A DNA stretch of 64,000 nucleotides from an uncultured Collinsella sp. (GCA_900751755.1 CAADSP010000075.1:1-64000), one strand, 5' to 3'. Shown: positions 16,246 to 25,693, counted from the first letter of the stretch. Numbers and translations: made by a program. The notes: a model not told the origin generated them from the letters alone.

Positions 16246-17160
16246 CTACCAGCTTTTCTCGATATCGAGAATGCGTCGATAGAGCCAATCGTTTTGCGGC
16301 ACCTGGATATCGTGTTTGGCTGCGAGGCGGCAGATGGTGCCCGCGAACTCATCAACCTCGGTTTTGCGCCTTGCGATGCGGTCTTGAGCCATCGAGGGCA
16401 TACCGGCGGGGTCGATTCCCTCGATGAGGTGCACCATTTGCGTCAGGTCTGCCTCGGTCAGCTCAATGCCCTCGGCGTTAGCGACCGCAAGCGTTTCGCG
16501 CATGGCGGAAACAAAGCAGCGACGCTGCTCGGAGCCCGGCTCCGTGGCGCTTCCGTAGGTCCCGCCGTAGGCCATGCAGGTCTGGTTGACGCCGTCGTTG
16601 AGCATGAGTTTGGCCCACATGCGGTGCGCAATGTCGCTCTCGACGGTATGGGCGACGCCGCAGCGCGTATAGAGCTCGTCGATGGTGGTAACGGTTGCGG
16701 GCTCGGTGCCCGCTGCCGCGCCAAAGCGAATCTCGCCCGCATTGGTAAAGGTGAGCTCTCCGTTGAGGAACACGGCGTCCATGCCTTGGCAGATGCCCAG
16801 GACGGTGTGCTCCCAGCCAAAGCGCTCGGCAATCTTTTGCTCGCTCGTAATGCCGTTGCACAGCGAGGCGATGAGCGTATTGGGGCCCACGATGTGTTCC
16901 ATAGTCTTGAGCGCCTGGTCGAGTCCAGTCGTCTTGACCGTGAGAATGACCAGATCGGCGGGCGTTGCCTCGCTGGCGCGCACGGACTTGAGTGCGCAGG
17001 GCTCGCCGTTGACCGTAAGGGCGTCGCCTGCGTGACGCTCGAAACGGGCGTCGTCCATGACGTATTCGACGGCATCGTCGCCGAGTGCCTGGGCGATCAT
17101 GCTGCCGTAGAGTAGCCCGACGCCGCCCTTGCCGATAAAGGCGACCTTGTTGATCTGCAT
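16246..17160 (-). CDS. 2-dehydropantoate 2-reductase-family protein (PanE/ApbA)
   Basis: The 304-residue NADPH-dependent dehydrogenase has the PanE layout: Rossmann loop VAFIGKGGVGLLYG at the N-terminus, VKTTGLDQAL with the family lysine, and AKLMLNDGVNQ carrying the second catalytic Lys and Asn. PanE makes pantoate for pantothenate and CoA, but paralogues with other 2-keto acid substrates are common and no panB or panC lies nearby. Start at 17160 (MQINKVAF) is chosen because GAGGAG lies nine bases upstream of it; the ATG three codons earlier overlaps that site. Confidence 0.85.
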   Translation of the reverse strand: MQINKVAFIGKGGVGLLYGSMIAQALGDDAVEYVMDDARFERHAGDALTVNGEPCALKSVRASEATPADLVILTVKTTGLDQALKTMEHIVGPNTLIASLCNGITSEQKIAERFGWEHTVLGICQGMDAVFLNGELTFTNAGEIRFGAAAGTEPATVTTIDELYTRCGVAHTVESDIAHRMWAKLMLNDGVNQTCMAYGGTYGSATEPGSEQRRCFVSAMRETLAVANAEGIELTEADLTQMVHLIEGIDPAGMPSMAQDRIARRKTEVDEFAGTICRLAAKHDIQVPQNDWLYRRILDIEKSW

Positions 17161-17177
17161 GTGAATCATCTCCTCAT

Positions 17178-17205
17178 ATAAAAGGCGCCCGCGTAAGGGG
17201 CGCCT
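17178..17205 (-). terminator. Intrinsic terminator between small ORF and panE-like gene
   Basis: On the minus strand AGGCGCCC pairs with GGGCGCCT around a 7-base loop and is followed by TTTTATAT. It ends the transcript of the 64-residue protein gene immediately upstream of the panE-like ribosome site. Confidence 0.75.
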
Positions 17206-17283
17206 GATGGATTGTATGCTGCCAGGGTGATCGGTGGATGCGCGGGGCTGCTGTTATGAAAAAGAAACTATTGCACTGTGCGC

Positions 17284-17478
17284 TTATGCCGTGGAACAGG
17301 CCGCGAAAACGCGTGCGGGATATCCAACGCCATCGCGCATCTTGGGGAAGGTGCAGAAGATGACGGCGCCCATGGCGGGAAGCTCGTCCAGATGGTCCAT
17401 GACCTCGATCTGATAGCGGTCGACCGAGAGGATGTATTGCTCGCCGGGATAGGGGTGGGCATCCTCACGTGTGGTCAC
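17284..17478 (-). CDS. Small uncharacterised protein (64 aa)
   Basis: The frame starts with GTG behind GGGAGG and encodes a compact soluble protein (TTREDAHPYPGEQYILSVDR ...) with an acidic, hydrophobic middle (YQIEVMDHLDELPAMGAVIF). No signal peptide or membrane segment is visible and I do not recognise the family. A strong ribosome site and its own terminator support a real gene. It is divergent from the aldo/keto reductase gene. Confidence 0.55.
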   Translation of the reverse strand: MTTREDAHPYPGEQYILSVDRYQIEVMDHLDELPAMGAVIFCTFPKMRDGVGYPARVFAACSTA

Positions 17479-17640
17479 GCTCGCCTCCCTTCATCGGGCT
17501 TTTTGCTGATGTTAAAGCGGTGCCGTGACAGCTCGATTTCTGCTGCGTTACGATACGTTCTCGATTGCGATTCCACGATGTTTCGGCCGCGTGACCATTG
17601 TGTTTCGCCTTGCCGAGCGCTGATGGCGAAGGGAGGGTCC

Positions 17641-18831
17641 GTGCAATACCGCGTTGACCCCAAAAGTGGTAACCGAATATCTGCTCTGGGTCTGGGCTGC
17701 ATGAGGTTTCCCGGTGCGCCGGGACATCCCGATGCGAAGACGGCCGATGCCATCATTTCCCGTGCGGTGGAGCAGGGGATTAATTATCTGGATACCGCGT
17801 ATCTCTATCCCGGCAACGAGGTGTGCGTGGGCGCCTCGCTTGAGCGCTTGGGACTGCGCGACCGGGTGTTGCTGGCGACTAAGTTGCCGCACGCTTCGTG
17901 TACTTGCGCAGAGGATTTCGACCGTTTCTTTGACGAACAGCTGCGTCGGCTACGGACCGACCGTATCGACTATTACCTTATGCACAACATTACCTCGCCC
18001 GCCCAGTGGGAACGTGTGGTGGCGTTGGGCATCGAGGACTGGATCGCGCGTCAAAAGGCGGCGGGGCGCATTCGCCAGATTGGTTTTTCGTATCACGGCA
18101 GCGCGGGGGATTTCCTGACGGTGCTTGACGCATATGACTGGGATTTTTGCCAGATCCAGTACAACTATGCCGGCGAGCGTTACCAAGCGGGAACGGCAGG
18201 ACTCATGGCGGCTGCGGAGCGCGGTCTTGCGGTGTTTGTGATGGAGCCACTGCTGGGCGGTCGTCTAGCGGGCAAACTTCCGCCGCGGGCACGCGCTGTG
18301 CTCGATGGCGCCCGTGACCCGCATTTGCGCACTCCGGCCGCCTGGGGGCTTTCGTGGGTGTGGAACCATCCTCAGGTGACGATGCTGCTTTCGGGTATGA
18401 CCGATACCGCGCAAGTGGATGAGAACGCGGCGTTGGCCGATCGGGCCCTGCCGGATTCGATGACGGCTGCTCAGCTCGATGCCATCGCACGCGTGCTGAG
18501 GGAGTTTGAAAAATCGAATCGCGTGCCCTGCACGGGATGCGGCTATTGCATGCCGTGTCCTAAAGGCATCAATATCCCTGGGTGTTTTGCTGCCTACAAC
18601 GCAAGCTATGCGCACAGCTGGTTTACGGGGCTGTCTCAATACTTTACGGCGAGCGCGGTGCGGACGAACGAGCCCAAGCTGGTGAGCAATTGCGTCAAGT
18701 GCGGCAAATGCGCGCGGCATTGCCCGCAGCACATCGATATCCCCGGGCGCTTGGACGACGTACGCCGCCGTTTTCAGCCTGGCCCCGTGACGGCGGTGCT
18801 TAAGGCCTTCGGCAAAACGCGCTCCTCGTGA
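17641..18831 (+). CDS. Aldo/keto reductase fused to a 2x[4Fe-4S] ferredoxin domain
   Basis: A 396-residue protein. Residues 1-~280 form an aldo/keto reductase barrel with the catalytic tetrad visible in YLDTAYLYPG (Asp, Tyr), LATKLP (Lys) and YYLMHN (His). The C-terminal ~100 residues bind two iron-sulfur clusters through CTGCGYCMPCPKG and CVKCGKCARHCPQH. This fused class is common in anaerobes and may couple ferredoxin to carbonyl reduction; the substrate is unknown. Start GTG at 17641 follows GGGAGG. The open frame extends upstream to 17278 but overlaps the divergent small gene and lacks a ribosome site. Confidence 0.92.
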   Translation: MQYRVDPKSGNRISALGLGCMRFPGAPGHPDAKTADAIISRAVEQGINYLDTAYLYPGNEVCVGASLERLGLRDRVLLATKLPHASCTCAEDFDRFFDEQLRRLRTDRIDYYLMHNITSPAQWERVVALGIEDWIARQKAAGRIRQIGFSYHGSAGDFLTVLDAYDWDFCQIQYNYAGERYQAGTAGLMAAAERGLAVFVMEPLLGGRLAGKLPPRARAVLDGARDPHLRTPAAWGLSWVWNHPQVTMLLSGMTDTAQVDENAALADRALPDSMTAAQLDAIARVLREFEKSNRVPCTGCGYCMPCPKGINIPGCFAAYNASYAHSWFTGLSQYFTASAVRTNEPKLVSNCVKCGKCARHCPQHIDIPGRLDDVRRRFQPGPVTAVLKAFGKTRSS

Positions 18832-18910
18832 CCCTTTTATAACTTGCGGTGGAATAGTTCCTGCTTGCGGCAGAATAAGGCATCGACAGGAACTATTTCA
18901 CCGCAACTGA
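18832..18910 (+). repeat. 79-bp palindromic repeat, copy 1
   Basis: This copy differs at one base (18864) from copy 2 at 20019-20097. A 20-bp stem (18844-18863 with 18887-18906, one G-U pair) encloses a 23-base loop that itself contains TTGCGGCAG, similar to the stem start TTGCGGTGG. It begins with CCCTTTTATAA and ends directly before the GGGGG ribosome site of the downstream oxidoreductase gene. It could be a 5'-UTR control element or a mobile palindromic repeat. Confidence 0.85.
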
Positions 18911-18921
18911 AGGGGGCTGTC

Positions 18922-19941
18922 GTGGGCCATCGGGATTCATGTGATGATTTGCGTGAGGTTCGTTGGGGCGTTTTGGGCGCTGGACGCATTTCTCATCGAT
19001 TTGCATCGTCGCTCAAGAAGGTCGACGGGGCACGGCTGGTGGCTGCGGCCGGTCGCACCCCTTCGCATGTTGAGGAGTTTTGCAGGGCGTTTTCGATTGA
19101 TGCCGCGCACAGTTATGCCACGGCTGACGATAGCGGCGATGCGGCTTATGATGCGCTGATTGCCGACCCCGATGTCGACGTAATCTACTTGGCTCTTCCA
19201 CATGGCATGCATGCGCATTGGGTCTGTCGGGCACTGCGCGCGGGAAAGGCCGTGCTGTGCGAAAAGCCGGCCGTTTTGAACGAAGAAGAGGCTCTCTCGA
19301 TTGCCTCCACCTCTCGCGAGCGCGGCGTGCTGTTTATGGAGGCGATGAAAAATCGGTTTTGTCCGATGCGTACTCGCGTGAAGGGCTTGCTTGCGTCTGG
19401 CGAGCTCGGCCGTATCGTCTCGATTGAAAGCGTGCAAAAACTCGATTATGGTGAGCCCCCTTCGAGTTATCTGCTCGACCCATTGCAGGGTGGCTGTCTA
19501 TATGACATGGGCTGCTATGCGGTCGGTTGGTTTGAGGATTTGCTCGCGGGCGCGTGCGAGGTTTCGTCCCATGAAGTTCGCTGGCGTGACGTATCGGGCG
19601 GCCGCGTCGATTGGGCCGACGAGGTCCATATGAGCGTCGGCGGTATACCCATTCATATGGTGTGTGACGGCAAAGCAGCATATGAAAGCCGCTTAACGAT
19701 TGCCTGCGAGCGGGGTTCGTTGGAAATCGAGCGCCTCCATCGCCCCGAGCTCGCCCATGTGAAGTACTCCGACGGACGAATGCTCGAAATAAATGCCCCG
19801 TTTGAGGTCGATGATTTCTACGGCGAAATCCAGCATGCGACCCAGCTCATCCGGGCGGGGAAACACGAGAGCCCCGTCATGCCCCTTGCCGCCACACAGC
19901 GCTGCGCGCGCATTATCGATGCAATCCGTCTAGCCCTCTAG
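18922..19941 (+). CDS. Gfo/Idh/MocA-family oxidoreductase (second)
   Basis: The 339-residue NAD(P)-dependent dehydrogenase begins its Rossmann fold with VRWGVLGAGRISHRF, carries the CEKPA motif (GKAVLCEKPAVLN) and the GGCLYDMGCYAV segment of the C-terminal domain. It resembles dihydrodiol/sugar dehydrogenases of the family more than the protein at 10402-11508. Start GTG at 18922 follows AGGGGG, itself just after palindromic repeat copy 1; an earlier ATG at 18844 would translate the repeat and is rejected. The substrate is unknown. Confidence 0.88.
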   Translation: MGHRDSCDDLREVRWGVLGAGRISHRFASSLKKVDGARLVAAAGRTPSHVEEFCRAFSIDAAHSYATADDSGDAAYDALIADPDVDVIYLALPHGMHAHWVCRALRAGKAVLCEKPAVLNEEEALSIASTSRERGVLFMEAMKNRFCPMRTRVKGLLASGELGRIVSIESVQKLDYGEPPSSYLLDPLQGGCLYDMGCYAVGWFEDLLAGACEVSSHEVRWRDVSGGRVDWADEVHMSVGGIPIHMVCDGKAAYESRLTIACERGSLEIERLHRPELAHVKYSDGRMLEINAPFEVDDFYGEIQHATQLIRAGKHESPVMPLAATQRCARIIDAIRLAL

Positions 19942-20018
19942 GACCTGGCGCTGACGCGTGAGGGATCATGACGCCGGCGCCCGTAGCCGTAGTGCTCGGT
20001 GGCCCGCATCTCTGATGC

Positions 20019-20097
20019 CCCTTTTATAACTTGCGGTGGAATAGTTCCTGTTTGCGGCAGAATAAGGCATCGACAGGAACTATTTCACCGCAACTGA
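20019..20097 (+). repeat. 79-bp palindromic repeat, copy 2
   Basis: This copy is identical to copy 1 except for T instead of C at the first loop position (20051). Stem 20031-20050 pairs with 20074-20093. It again ends directly before a ribosome site (TGAGGGGGAG) of the next plus-strand gene, nfo. The two copies are direct repeats about 1.19 kb apart with the oxidoreductase gene between them. Confidence 0.85.
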
Positions 20098-20113
20098 TGA
20101 GGGGGAGCTGGGG

Positions 20114-20980
20114 ATGCTGACGATCGGATGTCATCTATCCACGACGAAGGGCTATCGGGCGATGGGGGAGACGGCGTTGTCAATTGGCGCCAATACCTTT
20201 GCATTCTTTACGCGCAACCCGCGCGGCGGCAAGGCGAAAGACCTTGACATGGATGACGTGGCCGCCCTGCGCGAGCTTATGGAACAGAACGATTTTGGCC
20301 CGCTTGTGGCTCATGCCCCGTATACCTATAACCCCTGCTCGGCCAAAGAGCGGGCGCGCGAGTTTGCCTTGGAGGCCATGGCGGAGGACCTGCGGCGCAT
20401 GGAAGCGCTGCCCGGCAACTACTACAACTTCCATCCCGGTGCGCATGTGGGGCAGGGCTCCGACGCCGGCATTCAGATGATCGTCGACACCCTGTGCCAG
20501 GTGATGTTTGAGGGCCAACAGACGACGGTGCTGCTCGAGACCATGGCCGGCAAGGGCACCGAGGTGGGCCGCAGCTTTGAGGAACTGGCACTCATCATCC
20601 AGGGCGTTGCCGACAAGTGTCCCGAGCTGTCGGCCAAGTTGGGCGTTTGCTTGGACACCTGCCATGTGAATGACGCCGGCTACGACATCGTCCACGATCT
20701 TGAAGGCGTGCTCGACGAGTTCGATCGTGTGGTGGGTATCGAGCGCCTGCGCGCCGTGCATATCAATGACTCCAAGAACCCCTGCGGCGCCCATAAGGAC
20801 CGCCACGAATGCATCGGTAAGGGCTACCTGGGTAGCGAAGAGTTTGGCGGCGGTATGCAGGTTATGCAGAATATTGTATCGAATGGCCGCTTGCGCGCAT
20901 TGCCATTCATTTTGGAGACACCGAACGAACTTGCAGGTTATGCGGCTGAAATCAAATTGTTAAGGTCATTGCAGCAGTGA
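20114..20980 (+). CDS. nfo: Endonuclease IV (AP endonuclease)
   Basis: Nfo nicks DNA 5' to abasic sites in base-excision repair. The 288-residue TIM-barrel protein shows the trinuclear zinc ligands: [56 protein letters not shown] and the final ETPNE. The length is normal. It is preceded by palindromic repeat copy 2 and a GGGGGAG ribosome site. Confidence 0.95.
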   Translation: MLTIGCHLSTTKGYRAMGETALSIGANTFAFFTRNPRGGKAKDLDMDDVAALRELMEQNDFGPLVAHAPYTYNPCSAKERAREFALEAMAEDLRRMEALPGNYYNFHPGAHVGQGSDAGIQMIVDTLCQVMFEGQQTTVLLETMAGKGTEVGRSFEELALIIQGVADKCPELSAKLGVCLDTCHVNDAGYDIVHDLEGVLDEFDRVVGIERLRAVHINDSKNPCGAHKDRHECIGKGYLGSEEFGGGMQVMQNIVSNGRLRALPFILETPNELAGYAAEIKLLRSLQQ

Positions 20981-21127
20981 TGACTGTCATAAAGTGGAGT
21001 GCTCCATTCACGTTATGGGTTTGTTTCAATCAGTTTTCTAATTGCGGATTCTTCCAAGCGGGTGCATAATAACCCTCAGTTTTTGCAGATCCCTGAATCA
21101 CGTGGGGTCATTGGAAGGAGACTGATT

Positions 21128-21988
21128 ATGAAGCTGAAGAAGCTTGGCGCATTTGCCGCCACGGGTGCTATGGCGCTCGCCCTTGCTCTGACGGGCTGCG
21201 GCTCGTCCAACGCCACCTCTGGTTCTGATGCCAGTTCCAGCAGCTCTGACGACGCTAAGGTCGAGAAGGTCGACGGTTCCAAGGAGTACGCGCTCGTCAA
21301 GGACGGTACGCTGACCGTCGGCACCTCTGCCGAGTACGCTCCGTTTGAGTACAAGGATGACAACGGCGATTATCAGGGCTTTGACCTTGAGCTCATCAAG
21401 GCTATCGGCGACAAGCTGGGCCTGGATGTCGAGTATGTCAACAATGACTTTGACACGCTGGTTCCGGGCGTCGCTTCGGGCGCTAAGTATGACGTCTCCA
21501 TCGCGGCTATCACCGACACGCCCGAGCGTGAGAAGGAAGTCACTTTCTCCGATTCCTACTACATGGACGATCAGGCTATCGTGACCAAGGTCGATAACAC
21601 CGACATCACGGCCGACAACTACAGCGAGAAGCTCAACAACGCCGACGCTACCATCATCGTCCAGTCTGGCTCGACCGCCGAGTCCTTTGCCCAGGAGAAC
21701 TTCCCCAAGGCCAAGATTGTCCCCTACAAGGACGCCACCGAGTGCTTCAGCGCCCTGCAGTCCGATAAGGGCGACGCCGTAGTCACCAACCGCTCCGTTG
21801 CCAGCCAGCTGACCGCCGAGCAGTTCAACACCTGCCAGACCATTAAGCAGATCAGCACCGGCGAGGAGTACGCCATCGCCATCAACCAGGGCAACACCAA
21901 GCTCAAGGACGATATCAACCAGGCCATCAAGGACCTGACTGACAACGGTACCGTTGACGCCCTCATGGCTAAGTACAACATCAAGTAA
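21128..21988 (+). CDS. Polar amino-acid ABC transporter substrate-binding lipoprotein
   Basis: A 286-residue lipoprotein of the family 3 solute-binding proteins. The signal peptide ends in the lipobox LTGCG (Cys near residue 23), followed by a Ser/Asp-rich linker. The binding domain starts with LTVGTSAEYAPFEYKDD and has GFDLELIKAIGDKLG and FDTLVPGVASGKYD-like features typical of glutamine/cystine/arginine binders. GGAAGGAG precedes the ATG. Permease and ATPase genes follow, so it delivers an amino acid to that complex. A partial terminator at 22010 would raise its level relative to the membrane parts. Confidence 0.93.
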   Translation: MKLKKLGAFAATGAMALALALTGCGSSNATSGSDASSSSSDDAKVEKVDGSKEYALVKDGTLTVGTSAEYAPFEYKDDNGDYQGFDLELIKAIGDKLGLDVEYVNNDFDTLVPGVASGAKYDVSIAAITDTPEREKEVTFSDSYYMDDQAIVTKVDNTDITADNYSEKLNNADATIIVQSGSTAESFAQENFPKAKIVPYKDATECFSALQSDKGDAVVTNRSVASQLTAEQFNTCQTIKQISTGEEYAIAINQGNTKLKDDINQAIKDLTDNGTVDALMAKYNIK

Positions 21989-22009
21989 ATAGATGCTTGA
22001 TTGCGCGTA

Positions 22010-22040
22010 GGCCCTTTCCGTTTTGCGGAGAGGGCCTTTG
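22010..22040 (+). terminator. Attenuating hairpin between binding protein and permease
   Basis: GGCCCTTTCCG (22010-22020) pairs with CGGAGAGGGCC (22026-22036), followed by only three T residues before GCG. This weak terminator is typical after binding-protein genes that are expressed above their transporter partners. Confidence 0.6.
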
Positions 22041-22104
22041 CGCTTCTCTCGACGGAGAGCGTTTCCGTCTCGTTTTGCCGGCAACTTCTACGATAGGAGC
22101 CACC

Positions 22105-23466
22105 TTGTCTCGACTGAACAAAGGGGCCGCAGAGCAGTGTTTTCCACTGCCCGCCTTGCTCCAAAAGCTAGTCTGCGTCATGGCCGTGGCGCTCGCGCTG
22201 GTGTGCGCGGGGGCATATGCGCCCACGACCGCCCAGGCGCTTGAGACCGCAAAGATTACCGCCCGACCCAACACCGGTTCGGGCAGCGCTGTGGTCGGCG
22301 GCACCGAGACGCGCATTACCTGGGAAGTTCAGGCCGATGCCGACGAGGAGCTGAGCGGTCTTTCTCTGACGTTTGTCGACGGCACAACGTTTGGTACCGA
22401 TGACACGCGATTGACGATGCTCTCGGGCGAGGACCTCATGGATCGTACGCCCATGAAGTCCACGTGCAAGGCTGACGGCCAGACGCTCAAGATTGACTTT
22501 GGCGAGACGGCGCCTGCCGGCGGCTTTTTCCGTGTCGAGGTTTACGGCGTGACGTTTCCCGTCGAGGGCGGCGAAGAGGCCTTTAGCGGCACCTATACGC
22601 TTGCCGACGGTTCGACCAAGAAGATTTCCAAGATTCCTTCCGTCGAGATCAAGGGCGTGACGGCATTCGATAACTTCCTGGCCGATCTTAAGGAGCAGCC
22701 GTGGGTCGAGGCCTGGAACTCCAATATGTTCCTGCGCCTGTTCTTGAACCCGGTCATTTTGGTCCAGAGCCTGCCGATCGTCTTCAAAGGCTTCCTCATG
22801 TCGCTCTCGATTGTGCTCGTGGCGTTTCCGCTGGCAATTCCCTTTGGCTTTGCCCTGTCGCTCATGCGCATCTCCAAGTCGCGCATCCTGCGTTGCCTTG
22901 CCGGCATCTACGTGAATATCATCCGCGGTACGCCGGCGTTCCTGCAGATCTATATTGCATTCTTTGGCCTGCCGCTTGCCGGCGTCAAGGTGGACGACTA
23001 TGTCTTGGGCGTCATCGTCATGGCCATGAACTCGTCCGCCTACCTGTGCGAGATCTTCCGCGCCGGTATTCAGTCGATCCCCAAGGGCCAGAATGAGGCT
23101 GCTCGCTCGCTGGGCATGAACGCCTTCCAGACGCTGCTCTACGTCATGATTCCGCAGACGTTCCGCAATGTCCTGCCTACGTTGACCAGCGAGTTCATCC
23201 TGCTTTACAAGGATACGTCGCTGCTCGCGGCCGTGGGCGTGGTCGAGATCGTCATGAACGCCCGCACCATCGTGGCCACGACGGGCTCCATTACGCCGTA
23301 TGTGGTTGCCGCCCTGTTCTATCTGGTCATTACCCTGCCGCTTGCGCGCTTGGTGAGCGGTCTTGAGGCGAGGCTGCTGGGTACGGCCGAAACCAAAAAG
23401 AAGCGTCCCACCAAGAGCGCCGGACAGGTTGTCGCGACGCCCGCCGACCATATCGCTGGTCTGTAA
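22105..23466 (+). CDS. Amino-acid ABC permease with exported N-terminal domain
   Basis: The 453-residue protein has two parts. An N-terminal hydrophobic segment (LVCVMAVALALVCAGAYAP) acts as signal or anchor and is followed by about 160 residues with a beta-rich, immunoglobulin-like look (TRITWEVQADADEELSG ... VEVYGVTFPVEGGEEAF). From about residue 215 a HisM/GlnP-type permease follows, with the EAA loop EAARSLGMNAFQTLLYVMIP. Fused solute-binding domains are known in this family, but this domain is not one. Start TTG at 22105 is chosen for the AGGAG upstream; an in-frame start at 21997 would include the hairpin. Confidence 0.85.
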   Translation: MSRLNKGAAEQCFPLPALLQKLVCVMAVALALVCAGAYAPTTAQALETAKITARPNTGSGSAVVGGTETRITWEVQADADEELSGLSLTFVDGTTFGTDDTRLTMLSGEDLMDRTPMKSTCKADGQTLKIDFGETAPAGGFFRVEVYGVTFPVEGGEEAFSGTYTLADGSTKKISKIPSVEIKGVTAFDNFLADLKEQPWVEAWNSNMFLRLFLNPVILVQSLPIVFKGFLMSLSIVLVAFPLAIPFGFALSLMRISKSRILRCLAGIYVNIIRGTPAFLQIYIAFFGLPLAGVKVDDYVLGVIVMAMNSSAYLCEIFRAGIQSIPKGQNEAARSLGMNAFQTLLYVMIPQTFRNVLPTLTSEFILLYKDTSLLAAVGVVEIVMNARTIVATTGSITPYVVAALFYLVITLPLARLVSGLEARLLGTAETKKKRPTKSAGQVVATPADHIAGL

Positions 23467-23478
23467 GGAGGTTCTATC

Positions 23479-24231
<753 letters not shown>

Positions 24232-24257
24232 CTGCTTTATATGACTGACATAGCAGA

Positions 24258-24293
24258 AAACGGGAGCTGGATGTGATCCGGCTCCCGTTTTTG
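24258..24293 (+). terminator. Intrinsic terminator of the amino-acid ABC operon
   Basis: AAACGGGAGC at 24258-24267 pairs with GCTCCCGTTT, with an inner GGAT/ATCC pair, followed by a T-run. It lies 27 bases after the ATPase stop. Confidence 0.9.
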
Positions 24294-24348
24294 TTGGGAC
24301 ACGAATGTGTTTTGGCGCAGAGCGCGTTACGGGCGGAGCTCATTGCCG

Positions 24349-24768
24349 CTAGGCGAGCTCGGCTCCAAGGGCGCGGCAGGCCGCCTCGCCCTCATCGTCG
24401 GGGGCGTCGTAACAGATGACGGAGTCGACCACGTTGACGCCTGCCTCATCGGCGTCCGCCTTCCAATTGTCCATCCATTCGCCTTCGGCCCACGAATAAG
24501 AGCCAAAGAGGACGACCTTCTTGTCGCCGAGGGTCTCCTTGACTTCGTCCCACATCGGTTGGAACTCATCGTATTCAAGCTCCTCGGAGCCCATGGCGGG
24601 GCAACCGAAGGCGAAGGCATCATAGTCGGCGGCCCTGCCGGCAGAGAAGTCGGCGCAGGGGATGACTTCGGCCTCGGCGCCCGCGGACGTGGTGCCCTCG
24701 GCAACGAGGTTTGCCATGGCCTCGGTGTTGCCCGTGCCGCTCCAATAGACGACGGCGATCTTGCTCAT
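24349..24768 (-). CDS. Flavodoxin
   Basis: A 139-residue FMN electron carrier. The phosphate-binding loop SGTGNTEAMA is at residues ~10-19 and the isoalloxazine loops are seen at FGCPAMGSEE and FGSYSWAEGEW. Flavodoxins replace ferredoxin under iron limitation. The start follows AAAGGACTCAAC. The gene lies 46 bases downstream of a DUF3793 gene on the same strand, a pairing seen in gut anaerobes that hints at iron control. A longer frame reading through the DUF3793 gene in another phase is not coding. Confidence 0.93.
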   Translation of the reverse strand: MSKIAVVYWSGTGNTEAMANLVAEGTTSAGAEAEVIPCADFSAGRAADYDAFAFGCPAMGSEELEYDEFQPMWDEVKETLGDKKVVLFGSYSWAEGEWMDNWKADADEAGVNVVDSVICYDAPDDEGEAACRALGAELA

Positions 24769-24814
24769 GTTGAGTCCTTTCGGTTGTGCGGCGTGCGGCC
24801 GCGGTTTGTACGTT

Positions 24815-25519
24815 CTATCGGGTCGCCTGGGCAAGGTGCGCCAAGCTGCAGCCCTGCTGATAGATAAAGGTGAGGTGTTGGGTGCAGGCACGGTACGCAT
24901 CAAACGTCGCAAGTGCCTGCTCGACATTCGTATAGACCTTCCAGGCTCCAAAGATCTTGTAGTTCTCGCCACGCTGGGCGATGAACTCGTATACGTCGTC
25001 GCAGGGGTACCCCAGGAAGTAGCCAATCTCGTGTGGAAATTCGCAGGCGCAGTCGTTGTTGCAGCAGACTTGCTGATCCAGTGCGCATCGAGTCTGGCCG
25101 CAGGCGCATTCCGCGGCGTTATTGCTCGCGAGCGTGATGCGTGATGCCAGGTGCACAAGACATGCCGAGAGGTTGCCGGTGTCGTAGCCCTTCTTGGCGA
25201 GTGCCGTTTTGGCGCGCGGGTCAGCAAGGTAAGTGGCGAGGCTATTGGGCCGATATGCGTATACGAGCGCCCCGCAGGGGCGCCAGACCAAAACGCTCAG
25301 ATGGATACCGAACGGATTAAGCTCGTGATTGCACCGGACGATAACGTTGAGCAGGCGTGCTCGGCGATCCTCGATCGCCGCAGTTACGCTTGAGCCGTCT
25401 TGATCGGCATAAACTCCTGGATAGGTAAAGAGCGATGCCGGTTTGATGCCCGCGAGCGTGGGGGAGCAGTTGCGCACGACTGCCGCCTGAAACGTTGGGA
25501 TGTCTATGGTTCGAGTCAC
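24815..25519 (-). CDS. DUF3793 family protein
   Basis: A 234-residue cytoplasmic protein with hallmarks of DUF3793: VRNCSPTLAGIKPASLF near the N-terminus and FPHEIGYFLGYPCDDVYEFI ... GAWKVY in the C-terminal half. It has an unusually Cys-rich middle (CACGQTRCALDQQVCCNNDCAC), which could hold a metal or cluster. The molecular function is unknown; members are commonly linked with flavodoxin and iron transport genes, as here. Start is GTG behind AAGGAGC. Confidence 0.85.
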   Translation of the reverse strand: MTRTIDIPTFQAAVVRNCSPTLAGIKPASLFTYPGVYADQDGSSVTAAIEDRRARLLNVIVRCNHELNPFGIHLSVLVWRPCGALVYAYRPNSLATYLADPRAKTALAKKGYDTGNLSACLVHLASRITLASNNAAECACGQTRCALDQQVCCNNDCACEFPHEIGYFLGYPCDDVYEFIAQRGENYKIFGAWKVYTNVEQALATFDAYRACTQHLTFIYQQGCSLAHLAQATR

Positions 25520-25536
25520 GACGCTCCTTACGGATC

Positions 25537-25610
25537 TAAACTGTTAGCCTAGGAAAACTTATACACGAAAGTAAGCCTTGGTCAACTAAAAAGTTTGAAT
25601 AGGGAAACTA
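25537..25610 (-). promoter_or_regulatory. AT-rich repeats upstream of the DUF3793-flavodoxin unit
   Basis: Two related motifs, TAGGAAAACTTA near 25550 and TAGGGAAACTAA near 25600, lie in the divergent region. AGTTT/AAACT at 25592-25609 forms a dyad, and TTAGCCTAGG resembles half of a DtxR/IdeR iron box. These are candidate metal-repressor sites for the minus-strand genes; the match to any consensus is partial. Confidence 0.3.
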
Positions 25611-25611
25611 A

Positions 25612-25642
25612 TTGACCGAACGGACATGATTTTGGGTTAAGA
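25612..25642 (+). promoter_or_regulatory. Promoter of the copper-chaperone-like gene
   Basis: TTGACC (25612-25617) and TTAAGA (25637-25642) with a 19-bp spacer. The long spacer makes it a suboptimal promoter. The predicted start falls at the CsoR-type dyad immediately downstream. Confidence 0.4.
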
Positions 25643-25645
25643 TGG

Positions 25646-25666
25646 AGACACCCCATGGGGGTATCT
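25646..25666 (+). promoter_or_regulatory. CsoR-type (copper repressor) operator
   Basis: AGACACCCC (25646-25654) and GGGGTATCT (25658-25666) are inverted with one mismatch around ATG. The TACCCC/GGGGTA core is the hallmark of CsoR-family operators. It lies between the promoter and the start of a gene for a heavy-metal-associated protein, fitting copper-induced expression. Confidence 0.65.
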
Positions 25667-25693
25667 AGATAGTGCTACTTGAAAGGGGAACGC

